Part shown: positions 1-7,644 of the stretch, piece by piece | Layout: every line of letters begins with the position of its first letter | Numbering within the stretch: position 1 is the first letter of the stretch | From: Candidatus Dormiibacterota bacterium | GTDB lineage: Bacteria > Chloroflexota > Dormibacteria > Aeolococcales > Aeolococcaceae | DNA: 44,787 nt | Reading direction: 5' to 3' | NCBI GenBank assembly: GCA_036495095.1 | Contig: DASXNK010000062.1 | Location: 1-44,787 of the forward strand | Translations under genes and position numbers: made by a program | Notes under the pieces: generated by a model | The model's input: only the letters and a program-made list of their open reading frames with translations | Databases searched by the model: none | Told to the model about the DNA's origin: nothing

Positions 1-757
1 GCAGCCGGGTCTGCCGGCGCGCCAGCAGGTCGGCGATCGGGCCCTGGAAGAGCAGGCGTCCGTGGTCGAGGACGACCAGCCAGTCGGCGAGCTGCTCGAC
101 CTCGCCGAGGAGGTGGCTGCTCACGAACACGGTGGTGCCGCGCTCCCGGAGCGACCGGAGCAGGGAGCGCATCGCGATGATGCCCGCCGGGTCGAGGCCG
201 TTGCTCGGCTCGTCGAGCACGATCAGCTCGGGGTCGGGAAGCAGCGCGGCGGCGACGCCGAGACGCTGCTTCATGCCGAGCGAGTAGCGGCGGTATTGAT
301 CGCGGGCGCGATCGGTGAGGTCGACGATCTCCAGCACCTCGTCGACACGCCCGCGGGTGTACCCGCCGAGGCTGGCGAGGACCTCGAGGTTGCGCCGCCC
401 GCTGAGCGCCGGATGGAACGCGGGTCCCTCGATCAGCGAGCCCACCCGCGAGAGGTACGCGGCCGGGTTGCTGACATCCTCGCCCAGAACCTCCGCGCTG
501 CCGCCGCTGGGACGGATGAGGCCGAGGAGCATGCGGATCGTGGTCGTCTTGCCGGCGCCGTTGGGTCCCACGAAGCCGGTGATCGACCCTCTCGGCACGT
601 CGAGGTCGAGCCCGTCGACGGCGCGGACGCCGCCGTACATCTTGGTGAGCCCGGTGCTGCGGATGGCCCGGACGGCGATGCCCGGCGACCGGAGGGGCGA
701 TGGCCGCCCGCTGTCGTCGTCGACGTCGGGATCGAGGAGCGGTGCGACGGATGCCAT
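1..757 (-). CDS. ABC transporter ATP-binding protein (3' end cut by window edge)
   Basis: The cytoplasmic ATPase subunit of an ABC exporter, 252 codons visible. The reading frame runs off the left edge with no stop. Seen in the translation: Walker A GPNGAGKTT, Q-loop region, signature YSLGMKQRLG, Walker B LIVLDEPSNGLDP and H-loop SSHLL. The order and spacing match the CcmA/DrrA-type (ABC-2) exporter ATPases, which usually have about 300 residues, so about 50 residues are missing here. The ATG at 757 has AGGAG ten bases upstream. It lies 120 bases downstream of the response-regulator gene, and a palindrome shared with the kinase promoter sits between them. I infer that the two-component system controls this transporter. 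The permease gene is presumably beyond the left edge. The substrate cannot be told. Confidence 0.93.
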   Translation of the reverse strand, partial: MASVAPLLDPDVDDDSGRPSPLRSPGIAVRAIRSTGLTKMYGGVRAVDGLDLDVPRGSITGFVGPNGAGKTTTIRMLLGLIRPSGGSAEVLGEDVSNPAAYLSRVGSLIEGPAFHPALSGRRNLEVLASLGGYTRGRVDEVLEIVDLTDRARDQYRRYSLGMKQRLGVAAALLPDPELIVLDEPSNGLDPAGIIAMRSLLRSLRERGTTVFVSSHLLGEVEQLADWLVVLDHGRLLFQGPIADLLARRQTRL

Positions 758-846
758 GCTCGGTGGGTCTCCTGAGCGGTGGTCGGGTCGCTCCCCATCA
801 TCGGCACCGCCGCCGCTCCTGTCGTCCATCTCCGAGACGATCCTGG

Positions 847-862
847 TCATCCTCGAGGATGA
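847..862. promoter_or_regulatory. 16-bp palindrome, candidate response-regulator operator (copy 1)
   Basis: The sequence TCATCCTCGAGGATGA is a perfect 16-bp palindrome. It lies 90-105 bases upstream of the ABC ATPase start, just beyond the stop of the response-regulator gene. A copy with one mismatch lies at 2835-2850 upstream of the sensor kinase. Both copies are followed closely by the string CCTCAGC. Two copies at two promoters of one regulatory locus suggest the binding site of the NarL-family regulator. That assignment is inference. Confidence 0.6.
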
Positions 863-877
863 GTCTCGAGGAGGACC

Positions 878-1588
878 TCAGCTGCCGGGGATGACGAAGC
901 CGGTCTCGTAGGCGAGCACCACCGCCTGGGTGCGATCGCGCAGGCCGAGCTTCATCAGCAGGTGGGCCACGTGGCTCTTCACCGTCGCGGTGCTGAGCAC
1001 GAGCTGCTCGGCGATCTGCTGGTTGGTGTACCCGCGCGCGATCAGGCGGAGCACCTCGCCCTCGCGCCCGCTCAGCTCGCCGAGCACGCCCGGGTCGGCC
1101 CGGCGGGGGGAGGGCAGGGCGACGAAGCGCTCGATGAGCCGCCGCGTCACCACCGGCGCGAGCAGGGCGTCGCCGGCGGCGACGGTGCGGATGGCGGCGG
1201 CGAGCTCAGCGGGCGGGACGTCCTTGAGGAGGAAGCCTGCGGCCCCGGCGCGGAGGGCGTCGTAGACGTACTGGTCGAGGTCGAAGGTGGTGAGGATCAG
1301 GATGCGGGTGGGTGGGTCGCCCTCGAGGGACGTGATCCGCCGGGTCGCCTCGATGCCGTCCATCAGCGGCATGCGGATGTCCATGAGGACGACGTCGGGG
1401 CGGGTCTCGGCGGCGAGCGCCACCGCCTCGGCCCCGTCGGCGGCCTCGCCGACGACCGCGAGGTCCGGCCGCGACTCCACGACCATCCGGAAGCCCGCCC
1501 GCACCAGCGCCTGGTCGTCGGCGATCAGGACGCGGATCGTCTCCGGTCCCTCCGGGACGCCGGCGGTCCCGGCCTCAGGCGGGATCAC
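878..1588 (-). CDS. NarL/LuxR-family response regulator
   Basis: A DNA-binding response regulator of 236 residues if translation starts at the GTG at 1588. The receiver domain (about residues 18-135) carries the acidic pair in LIADDQ, the phospho-acceptor D70 in VVLMDIRMP and the conserved Lys in LLKDVPP. The C-terminal LuxR/GerE helix-turn-helix (about 170-230) contains LSGREGEVLRLIARG and TVKSHVAHLL. The start overlaps the last 14 bases of the sensor-kinase gene, so the two are probably translationally coupled. The open frame extends further upstream, but that stretch is opposite-frame shadow of the kinase. Being the partner of the adjacent kinase is a strong inference. The likely targets are its own operon and the ABC transporter gene, judged from the shared palindromes at 847 and 2835. 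Confidence 0.95.
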   Translation of the reverse strand: MIPPEAGTAGVPEGPETIRVLIADDQALVRAGFRMVVESRPDLAVVGEAADGAEAVALAAETRPDVVLMDIRMPLMDGIEATRRITSLEGDPPTRILILTTFDLDQYVYDALRAGAAGFLLKDVPPAELAAAIRTVAAGDALLAPVVTRRLIERFVALPSPRRADPGVLGELSGREGEVLRLIARGYTNQQIAEQLVLSTATVKSHVAHLLMKLGLRDRTQAVVLAYETGFVIPGS

Positions 1589-2783
1589 GCGGCCAGGAGC
1601 CCGTGGGCAGGTGGGCGACGACCCGGAAGCCGCCACCGGGGATGCGGCCGGCGTCGAGCCGGCCCCGGAACAGGGCGACGCGCTCGCGCATCCCCACCAG
1701 CCCGCGACCCGCGCCGGGCAGGGAGGTGGGCACGGTCGCGACGCCGCCGTCGTCGACCACGCTGAGCTCCACACCGTCCTCCGTGTACCGCACCGTCACC
1801 TCGGCACGGGTCGCGCCCGCGTGCTTCAGGGTGTTGGTCAGCGCCTCCTGGATGATGCGGTACGCACAGACGTCGAGCGCGTCGGGCAGCGGTGCCGGCG
1901 GGCCGTCGACACGCACCCGCACGTCGAGCCCCGCCGACCGGCTCTGGGCGGCGAGCTGGGCGAGCTGACCGAGGCCCGGCTGCGGCGCCAGGGTCACCCC
2001 GTCGCCCTCCTCGCGCAGCACCCCGACGACCGCGCGCATCTCCGCCAGCGCCTCGCGGCTGGTCGCCTGGATGGTCGCCAGGACGGCGCGGGCACGCGCC
2101 GGGTCACGCTCGGCCAGCTCCTCGGCGGCGCCGGCCTGCACCGCGATGGCGCTGACGTGGTGGGCGACGACGTCGTGCAGCTCCCGCGCGATCCGCGCCC
2201 GCTCGGCGAGGGCGGCGCGCTGCGACACCACGGTCTGCTCGCGCTCGAGCCGCTCGGCGCGCTCCTCGAGCGCCGCGAGGTAGGCGCGACGGGTGCCGAT
2301 GTTGTCGCCGATCGCCCAGGCACCGGCGACGAGGATGGTGTCCGCGACGAGGTCGTGGAGCGCACCGCTGCGGCCGAGGAGATAGGCGACGACCAGGACG
2401 AGGCCGTTGCACCCGGCGACCGCAAGCGCGGCCCCCAGGGCCCGGGGGCGCGGAGAGCGGGTGGCCACGGTGAACATGGCGACGACCAGGGCCGGGCCGC
2501 CGAGGCGCAGGTCGGGGGTGGCCTGCACCAGCCCCACGACCACCGCGCTCTCGACGGCCGCGAGGACCGCGACCGGCCAGCGCCGGCGCACCAGCAGCGG
2601 AAGGCTGGACCAGAGTGCCAGCACGACACCGAAGGCGCTGGCGGACACCACGTGGCGCTCCTCGCGGACGCCGACGGCCCAGGCGAGCGAGACCGCGGCC
2701 ACGAGCACGGTGAGGCCCACGTCGAGAACCCGATCGCGGATCGATCCGGCGTCTGCGCGCTGCGCCGGCGCGGTCCTGGCCAT
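1575..2783 (-). CDS. Sensor histidine kinase, NarL-partner type (HisKA_3)
   Basis: A membrane sensor kinase of 402 residues. The N-terminal half (about residues 18-165) is hydrophobic, with about six predicted membrane segments and no large extracellular loop. This is typical of DesK/LiaS-like intramembrane sensors. A short helical linker rich in Glu and Arg follows. The HisKA_3 dimerisation helix carries the phospho-acceptor H203 in RELHDVVAHHVSAI. The ATPase domain shows the N-box IIQEALTNTLKHA and the G-box SVVDDGG. The ATG at 2783 has GGAGG only one base away but also a TACGGT -10-like hexamer eight bases upstream (2792-2797), so a leaderless start is possible. The gene overlaps the response regulator by 14 bases. 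Confidence 0.95.
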   Translation of the reverse strand: MARTAPAQRADAGSIRDRVLDVGLTVLVAAVSLAWAVGVREERHVVSASAFGVVLALWSSLPLLVRRRWPVAVLAAVESAVVVGLVQATPDLRLGGPALVVAMFTVATRSPRPRALGAALAVAGCNGLVLVVAYLLGRSGALHDLVADTILVAGAWAIGDNIGTRRAYLAALEERAERLEREQTVVSQRAALAERARIARELHDVVAHHVSAIAVQAGAAEELAERDPARARAVLATIQATSREALAEMRAVVGVLREEGDGVTLAPQPGLGQLAQLAAQSRSAGLDVRVRVDGPPAPLPDALDVCAYRIIQEALTNTLKHAGATRAEVTVRYTEDGVELSVVDDGGVATVPTSLPGAGRGLVGMRERVALFRGRLDAGRIPGGGFRVVAHLPTGSWPRDPA

Positions 2784-2834
2784 ACCTCCGAACCGTACGT
2801 CAGGGACGGCCGCCGGCGCATCGCTCCGCAGACG

Positions 2835-2850
2835 TCATCCCCGAGGATGA
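2835..2850. promoter_or_regulatory. 16-bp near-palindrome, candidate response-regulator operator (copy 2)
   Basis: TCATCCCCGAGGATGA differs by one base from the perfect palindrome at 847-862. It lies between the stop of the small membrane protein (2853) and the kinase start (2783). If transcription begins at the TACGGT-linked leaderless start, the dyad centre falls about 60 bases upstream, a usual activator position. Candidate autoregulatory site; the function is inferred. Confidence 0.6.
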
Positions 2851-2852
2851 CC

Positions 2853-3179
2853 TCAGCGCCGGCGCTGGGCCAGTCCGACCACCGCCACCGCCCCGGCGCC
2901 GAGGGCGAGGAGCAGGAGGCCGGCGTCGAGAGCGACGGCGGCCGCGCTCACCTGGACCGCCCGAGAGGCGGCGAGGCCGCCACCGAGCACGCACGTCACC
3001 ACCACCGCGATGCACATCCGCAGCGTCGCCGGCGTCACCCACGTCCTGCGGAGCGACCCCGAGCTCGGCCGCGACGCCATCGCGAGCATGAACAGGTCCG
3101 CGACCGGGACGGCCGGAGCCGCCCAGCGCGGCAGTGCGGGCACCGGCCGGTCGGGGACCCGGGTCAGGCGGTTCGCCAT
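2853..3179 (-). CDS. Small membrane protein, function unknown
   Basis: A 108-residue protein I cannot assign to a family. The first 50 residues are polar, with several Arg and Pro. The rest forms two hydrophobic stretches (about residues 51-72 and 78-102) with a short connecting loop and a closing Arg tail, so a two-pass membrane protein is likely. The ATG at 3179 has no Shine-Dalgarno sequence but has a TACGAT hexamer six bases upstream (3186-3191), which fits a leaderless transcript. It is transcribed towards the two-component genes and stops 70 bases before the kinase start, so it could be the first gene of that transcript or separate. Confidence 0.7.
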   Translation of the reverse strand: MANRLTRVPDRPVPALPRWAAPAVPVADLFMLAMASRPSSGSLRRTWVTPATLRMCIAVVVTCVLGGGLAASRAVQVSAAAVALDAGLLLLALGAGAVAVVGLAQRRR

Positions 3180-3224
3180 GCCGGGATCGTACCGGCGCGG
3201 CGCGACGATCGCGTGGCCCTTCGC

Positions 3225-5528
3225 TCACGATGCGCCGTCGGCGCCGGCGGGGATCGGGATCTGGGCGGCGATGAGGCTGGCGAAGATCCGCATCACCTCG
3301 AGCCCCGGATCCGACAGGGGAACACGGCGTTCGCTGTCGCCGCCGAGGGTGCCGAAGATGCTCCCGTCACCGAGGATGACCGGCACACCGACGGAGGTCC
3401 GCCGATCGTCCGGCGGCGCGAGGGTGCCGCACCCGGACGCGCTGATCGGCGAGGAACCGCGGCTGAACAGGGTCTCCTGGTCGCCCCGCTCCCGGTGGAG
3501 GCGGGTCAGGTACACGGAGTCGAGACCGGTCAGCCGCTGCAGCTCGACGAGCAGCCCGCGGACCAGGTCGTCGACCGGCGGCTCCAGGGCGGTCACATGG
3601 AGGGCGCTCTCCAGAGCCGCCCAGCGCATGTCCTCGATCGGTGGCAGCGGTGAGACCCGCAGCATCGGAGGGATCAGGTCCGGCTCGACCGCGCGGCTGA
3701 TCAGGTATCCCTGCAGCTGGCCACAGCCCTGGCGGACGAGATACATCCGCTGCTGCTCGGTCTCGACCCCCTCGGCGACGACCTCGAGCCCGAGCCCCAA
3801 CCCCATGGCGACCGTGGCCGACACGATCGGGCACTCCGAGTCCATGCTGGTGATCCGGGTGATGAAGGAGCGGTCGATCTTGAGCATGTCGATGGGAAAG
3901 TCCTGCAGGCGGCTGAGAATCGAATAGCCGGTGCCGAAGTCGTCGATGGCGATGTGGACCCCGAGCGCCCGGATCTCCCGCAGCATCGACAGCGCCTCCC
4001 CCTCCTGCTGCACCGCGGCGCTCTCGGTGAGTTCCAGCTGCAGCAGCCGGGGATCGAGCGGGGTCTCGCGCAGCACCCGGCGCACCTGCTCGAGCAGCGC
4101 GTGGCCGGCGAGGTCCCGTCCCGAGACGTTGACGGCGATCGACACCGGCCCGGCCCCGGATCGCGCCCAGGCGCTCGCCTGGCGGCACGCGGTGTCGAGC
4201 ACCCAGGCGTCCAGCTCCACGATCAGCCCGCTCTCCTCCGCCAGCGCCAGGAACGCGTCCGGCGCCAGCAGCCCCCGCCGCGGGTGGTTCCACCGGACCA
4301 GCGCCTCGACGCCGACCACCGCGCCGCTCCGGCTGTCGACCTTGGGCTGGTACCGGAGGACGAACTCCTCCCGGGAGATCCCCTCGCGAAGCTCCTGCTC
4401 CAGGGTGATCCGGCCGAGCACGGCGGCGTGCATCTCCTCGGAGAACAGCCGGTGACGATCCTTGCCGGCCGCCTTGCCGGCGAAGAGGGCGACGTCCGCG
4501 TTGCGCACCACGTCGGTGGCCGCGGCGGCGGCATCGCCCGAGAGGGCGATCCCGATGGTGGCGCCGAGGGTGACCGAGCGCCCGGCGACCGCGAACGGCC
4601 GCCGCATGGCGAGGACCATGCGGCCGGCGACCTCGACCGCCTCCCCCTCCCCCACCAGGTCCTCGAGAAGGATGCCGAACAGGTCGCCGCCCAGCCGCGC
4701 GGCGGTGTCGGCCGGCCGCACCCCGGCGGCGAGCCGGCTCGACACCTCGAGGAGGAGCTCGTCGCCCGCGGAGTGGCCGAAGCCGTCGTTGACGGTCCTG
4801 AAGTTGTCGAGGTCGAGCATGAGCACCGCGTACCGGCGCGAGCTCCGCAGCAGCCGCCGGTGCACGTGCTCGACGCGGTCGTGGAAGAGCGCGCGGTTGG
4901 GGAGCCCGGTCAGCGAGTCGTGGAACGCCTGGTGCTCGAGCTCGCGGTTCAGCCTGATCCGCTCGGTGACATCGTCGATGACGGTCAACCACACCCTCAG
5001 TCCCTCGAAGTCGACCTCGCGAACCTGGATCTCGACGTCGAAGGCGCGCCCGCTCTTGGTGCGATGGCGGATCCCCTGGAACTCCCTCCTCCCCTCGACG
5101 GCGATGGCCGCGGCGATCTCGGTGAACTGCGCGTGCTCGTCCGGCCAGCGAAGGTCCGGAATGGCCATGACGAGGAGCTCCTCCTGGGTGTAGCCGTACT
5201 GGACGACCGCCGCCTGGTTGGCCGCCAGGATGCGGAAGGTGCCCGCCTCCCACACGAACATCGGCTGCGGGTTGTCCTCGAAGAGGGCGCGGAAGCTGCG
5301 CGCCCTCTGGACCAGCTCGGCGTGCAGCCGCACCTGCTCGGTGACGCGCTCCTCGGCGCGGCGACCGGCGACCTCCGTACGCCGGCGCACCAGGCGGTGC
5401 AGCGCCAGCGCGCCGGCGGCCGCGACCGTCACGACCAGCCCGCTGGAGAGACGGAAGGCGATGACCGGCAGCAGGGGACGCACCCGCATCAGGGTTGTGG
5501 TCACGCTCCTCCAGGGATTGCGACTCAC
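3225..5528 (-). CDS. PAS-GGDEF-EAL cyclic-di-GMP protein with degenerate GGDEF
   Basis: A 767-residue c-di-GMP signalling protein. In order: one membrane segment (about residues 22-45), a coiled linker, a PAS domain (about 75-195), GGDEF (about 200-360), EAL (about 375-625) and a short GAF-like tail (about 640-760). The GGDEF active site reads GGDLF at 280-284, so the catalytic Glu is lost and cyclase activity is unlikely. The inhibitory-site motif RPAD (271-274) keeps its five-residue spacing. The EAL domain looks intact: EALVRW (408), ELTES, IDDFGTG, LKIDRSF, VVAEGVE and QGYL. I infer an active phosphodiesterase with a non-catalytic, possibly ligand-binding GGDEF. The start is a GTG at 5528 with weak upstream signals; an ATG 13 codons in is an alternative. 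Confidence 0.93.
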   Translation of the reverse strand: MSRNPWRSVTTTLMRVRPLLPVIAFRLSSGLVVTVAAAGALALHRLVRRRTEVAGRRAEERVTEQVRLHAELVQRARSFRALFEDNPQPMFVWEAGTFRILAANQAAVVQYGYTQEELLVMAIPDLRWPDEHAQFTEIAAAIAVEGRREFQGIRHRTKSGRAFDVEIQVREVDFEGLRVWLTVIDDVTERIRLNRELEHQAFHDSLTGLPNRALFHDRVEHVHRRLLRSSRRYAVLMLDLDNFRTVNDGFGHSAGDELLLEVSSRLAAGVRPADTAARLGGDLFGILLEDLVGEGEAVEVAGRMVLAMRRPFAVAGRSVTLGATIGIALSGDAAAAATDVVRNADVALFAGKAAGKDRHRLFSEEMHAAVLGRITLEQELREGISREEFVLRYQPKVDSRSGAVVGVEALVRWNHPRRGLLAPDAFLALAEESGLIVELDAWVLDTACRQASAWARSGAGPVSIAVNVSGRDLAGHALLEQVRRVLRETPLDPRLLQLELTESAAVQQEGEALSMLREIRALGVHIAIDDFGTGYSILSRLQDFPIDMLKIDRSFITRITSMDSECPIVSATVAMGLGLGLEVVAEGVETEQQRMYLVRQGCGQLQGYLISRAVEPDLIPPMLRVSPLPPIEDMRWAALESALHVTALEPPVDDLVRGLLVELQRLTGLDSVYLTRLHRERGDQETLFSRGSSPISASGCGTLAPPDDRRTSVGVPVILGDGSIFGTLGGDSERRVPLSDPGLEVMRIFASLIAAQIPIPAGADGAS

Positions 5529-5661
5529 GGATCACCGCCGCCAGGTGCACGCAATCGTCGATCCGCGCGCGACAACGAGGGATGCTTTGCGACAGTGTAC
5601 TCCAATCGGCGAGGTCCGTCTCAGATCGACGCAGATTGGACGTGGGCGACCGCCACCGCGG

Positions 5662-5736
5662 CTGACCGCGGTCACGCGCTGTTGAACCGTCGGGTTGGGT
5701 GACTGCAGTCACCAAAAACACTGCGACCCCGGTCAC
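5662..5736. promoter_or_regulatory. Three CRP/FNR-like dyad sites
   Basis: Three 14-bp sites share the form nnGAC-N4-GTCAC: CTGACCGCGGTCAC (5662-5675), GTGACTGCAGTCAC (5699-5712, inside a perfect 16-bp palindrome 5698-5713) and GCGACCCCGGTCAC (5723-5736). The middle one fits the CRP-family core GTGA-N6-TCAC exactly; the outer two each deviate in one half. They are clustered 134-208 bases from the GGDEF-EAL start and 332-406 from livG, so they would more naturally control the c-di-GMP gene. Regulator identity is inferred. Confidence 0.55.
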
Positions 5737-6054
5737 TCCCGTTCCAGCTCAACGATGGCGGCCTCCTGATGGAAAATCCCACCCCACCACATCGACTTGC
5801 GGAGACGCTGCCGCCGGGATTCACGACTGCTCCGCGCCAGCCTCACGGGCGGTTCTCGAAACCGCAAACCCGGCGAGCCGGAGAGGCAATCCAGGCGATC
5901 CGATTCCTGTCACCGTGTCCCGGTACGTCGGCACCGGCCGCGCCCGGCTCGTCGAGACGTTCCCCCCAGCCGGGGGCGCGCACCGTCGCGGACACCCGCT
6001 GAGCCGGGACGGATCCGGGGCAGTCTGCACAATGGCGGGCGGCGTGCCGGACAG

Positions 6055-6060
6055 TACGCT
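6055..6060 (+). promoter_or_regulatory. -10-like element for a leaderless livG transcript
   Basis: TACGCT ends seven bases before the livG ATG, and there is no Shine-Dalgarno sequence in between. The TAnnnT-to-start spacing places the transcript start at or next to the ATG. No convincing -35 hexamer is seen. The same arrangement recurs before several other genes in this window. Confidence 0.45.
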
Positions 6061-6067
6061 CTGAACC

Positions 6068-6958
6068 ATGGTGGCTGGTCGTGGGGGGAGGTGTGGTGTC
6101 ACTCTCACCGCCGGCCTCGAGCCGGCGCGATGGGACGGCCGTCCCGGCGCGCACCCGGCCGGCGTCGCACCCGCCCTTCTCCAGGTTCGCGACGTCAGCC
6201 TGGCCTTCGGCGGGGTGGTGGCCCTCGACCGGGTCGGCTTCGACGTCGCGCCGGGCGCGATCTGCGGGCTGATCGGGCCCAACGGTGCGGGCAAGACCTC
6301 GATGGTCAACTGCATCACCGGCGCCTACCGCCCGGATGCCGGCGACATCGTGTTCGACGGGACCAGCCTGCTCCGCACCCCCGCCCATGGCATGGTGCGA
6401 CGGGGCATCGCCCGCAGCTTCCAGAACCTCCAGCTCTTCGCCTCGATGTCGGTGCTGGAGAACGTCCTCGTCGGTGACCACGTCCGCATCGACGGCGCCT
6501 TCCTCACCGCCGGGATCCGCGCCCCCCGGGTGCGGCGGAACGAGGCGTCGGCTCGCGACCGTGCTCGGGAGGCGCTGCGCACCGTCGGCATCGAGCGGCT
6601 CGCCGACCAGCCCGTCGCCGCGGTCCCGTACGCGGCGCAGAAGCTCACCGAGATGGCCCGTGCGCTGGTGTCGCGGCCGCGCCTGCTGCTGCTCGACGAG
6701 CCCGCCGGCGGGCTGAGCCGCGGCGAGGTCGACGGCCTCATCGCGCTGATCCGGCGGGTTCGCGACGAGTACGCCCTCGCCATCCTGCTCATCGAGCATC
6801 ACATGAACCTGGTGATGTCGCTCTGCGACCGCATCGTCGTCCTCGACTTCGGCCGTGCGATCGCGACCGGGACCCCCGCCGAGATCCGCACCGATCCCGC
6901 GGTGATCGACGCCTACCTCGGCATCGACGAGGACGAGGACGATGCTCGAGCTCACTGA
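6068..6958 (+). CDS. livG: Branched-chain amino-acid-type ABC transporter ATPase, LivG
   Basis: A 296-residue cytoplasmic ATPase of the Liv (HAAT) transporter family, the first gene of a five-gene operon. Residues 1-33 are an extra, non-conserved N-terminus. Next come Walker A GPNGAGKTS, the LivG-typical Q-loop region RSFQNLQLF, Walker B LLLLDEPAGGL, and the H-loop LLIEHHMNLVMSLCDRI, also LivG-typical. The signature loop is odd: VPYAAQKLTE stands where LivG proteins usually have LSYGxQRxLE, so both the Ser and the Gly are replaced. One of the two composite ATP sites may therefore be weak. The ATG at 6068 is chosen for its position after TACGCT. An in-frame start closer to the domain is possible. 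The end overlaps livF by 17 bases. Confidence 0.93.
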   Translation: MVAGRGGRCGVTLTAGLEPARWDGRPGAHPAGVAPALLQVRDVSLAFGGVVALDRVGFDVAPGAICGLIGPNGAGKTSMVNCITGAYRPDAGDIVFDGTSLLRTPAHGMVRRGIARSFQNLQLFASMSVLENVLVGDHVRIDGAFLTAGIRAPRVRRNEASARDRAREALRTVGIERLADQPVAAVPYAAQKLTEMARALVSRPRLLLLDEPAGGLSRGEVDGLIALIRRVRDEYALAILLIEHHMNLVMSLCDRIVVLDFGRAIATGTPAEIRTDPAVIDAYLGIDEDEDDARAH

Positions 6959-7643
6959 CGTGGTCGCGGGGTACGGCGGCAACACCGTCCTCCACGGCGT
7001 GTCGCTCACCGTCCCGGAGCGGTCGATCGTCTGTGTGCTCGGCGCCAACGGCGCGGGCAAGACCACGACCCTGCGTGCGATCTCCGGGACGGTCCGGCGC
7101 TCGGGGGCGATCCGCCTCGACGGCCGTGCCATCGACCGGGCGTCGGCCGAGCAGATCGCCCGCTGGGGGGTCGCCCACGTCCCCCAGGGGGGCAGCGTGT
7201 ACCGGAGGCTCACCGTGGAGGAGAACCTGCGGATGGGCGCGCACCTCCGCCGCGACCGCGACGTGCGCGCCGACCGGCATCGGCTCAGCGACTACTTCCC
7301 CTGGTTGAGCAGGCGGTGCGACCAGCTCGCCGGCACGCTGAGCGGCGGCCAGCAGCGCATGCTCGCCATCGCCCGCGGCCTGATGATGCGCCCGTGCCTG
7401 CTGATGCTCGACGAGCCCTCGCTGGGGCTCGCCCCGCTGGTCGTGAAGGAGGTGTTCGAGGTGGTGCGAACCATCAGCGCCGAGCTGGGGATGGCGGTGC
7501 TGGTGGTCGAGCAGAACGCGCGCCTGGCGCTGCGGTCCGCCGTGCACGGGTACGTGCTCGAGGCCGGCGCGGTCGCCGTCTCCGGTCGCAGCGAGGTGCT
7601 GCGCGCCGAGGACTCGGTGCGCCGCTCGTACCTCGGCGACTGA
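6942..7643 (+). CDS. livF: Branched-chain amino-acid-type ABC transporter ATPase, LivF
   Basis: The 233-residue partner ATPase of LivG, of standard family length. Walker A is GANGAGKTTTLRAISG, the signature LSGGQQRMLAIARGLM is intact, Walker B is LLMLDEPSLGLAP and the H-loop region is VLVVEQNARLAL, all classic LivF. The start lies inside the end of livG (17-base overlap), which implies translational coupling. The stop is one base before the livH start. With LivG it should power import of a small amino acid-like or amide solute through LivH and LivM. Confidence 0.96.
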   Translation: MLELTDVVAGYGGNTVLHGVSLTVPERSIVCVLGANGAGKTTTLRAISGTVRRSGAIRLDGRAIDRASAEQIARWGVAHVPQGGSVYRRLTVEENLRMGAHLRRDRDVRADRHRLSDYFPWLSRRCDQLAGTLSGGQQRMLAIARGLMMRPCLLMLDEPSLGLAPLVVKEVFEVVRTISAELGMAVLVVEQNARLALRSAVHGYVLEAGAVAVSGRSEVLRAEDSVRRSYLGD

Positions 7644-7644
7644 G

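Larger units (their letters stand above)
5529..6067. other. Long intergenic region between divergent genes
   Basis: This stretch of 539 bases separates the GGDEF-EAL gene (minus) from livG (plus). Open frames across it lack family features and coding character, so I treat it as non-coding. It holds three related dyads (5662-5736), a small stem-loop GCGGTT-ctcga-AACCGC (5849-5865) and a CCCCC/GGGGG hairpin near 5963-5977. A TACGCT -10-like hexamer lies just before livG. It is more A/T-rich around 5580-5780 than the flanking genes, as promoter regions often are. Confidence 0.6.

Noticed and set aside
1287-3653. A 788-codon open frame on the plus strand across the two-component genes
   Set aside because: It lies opposite the kinase and regulator, is rich in His, Arg and Gln as antisense frames of GC-rich genes are, and has no domain.
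5699-6064. A 121-codon open frame in the intergenic region before livG
   Set aside because: No ribosome-binding site or family feature; it starts within the CRP-like palindrome and changes character along its length.
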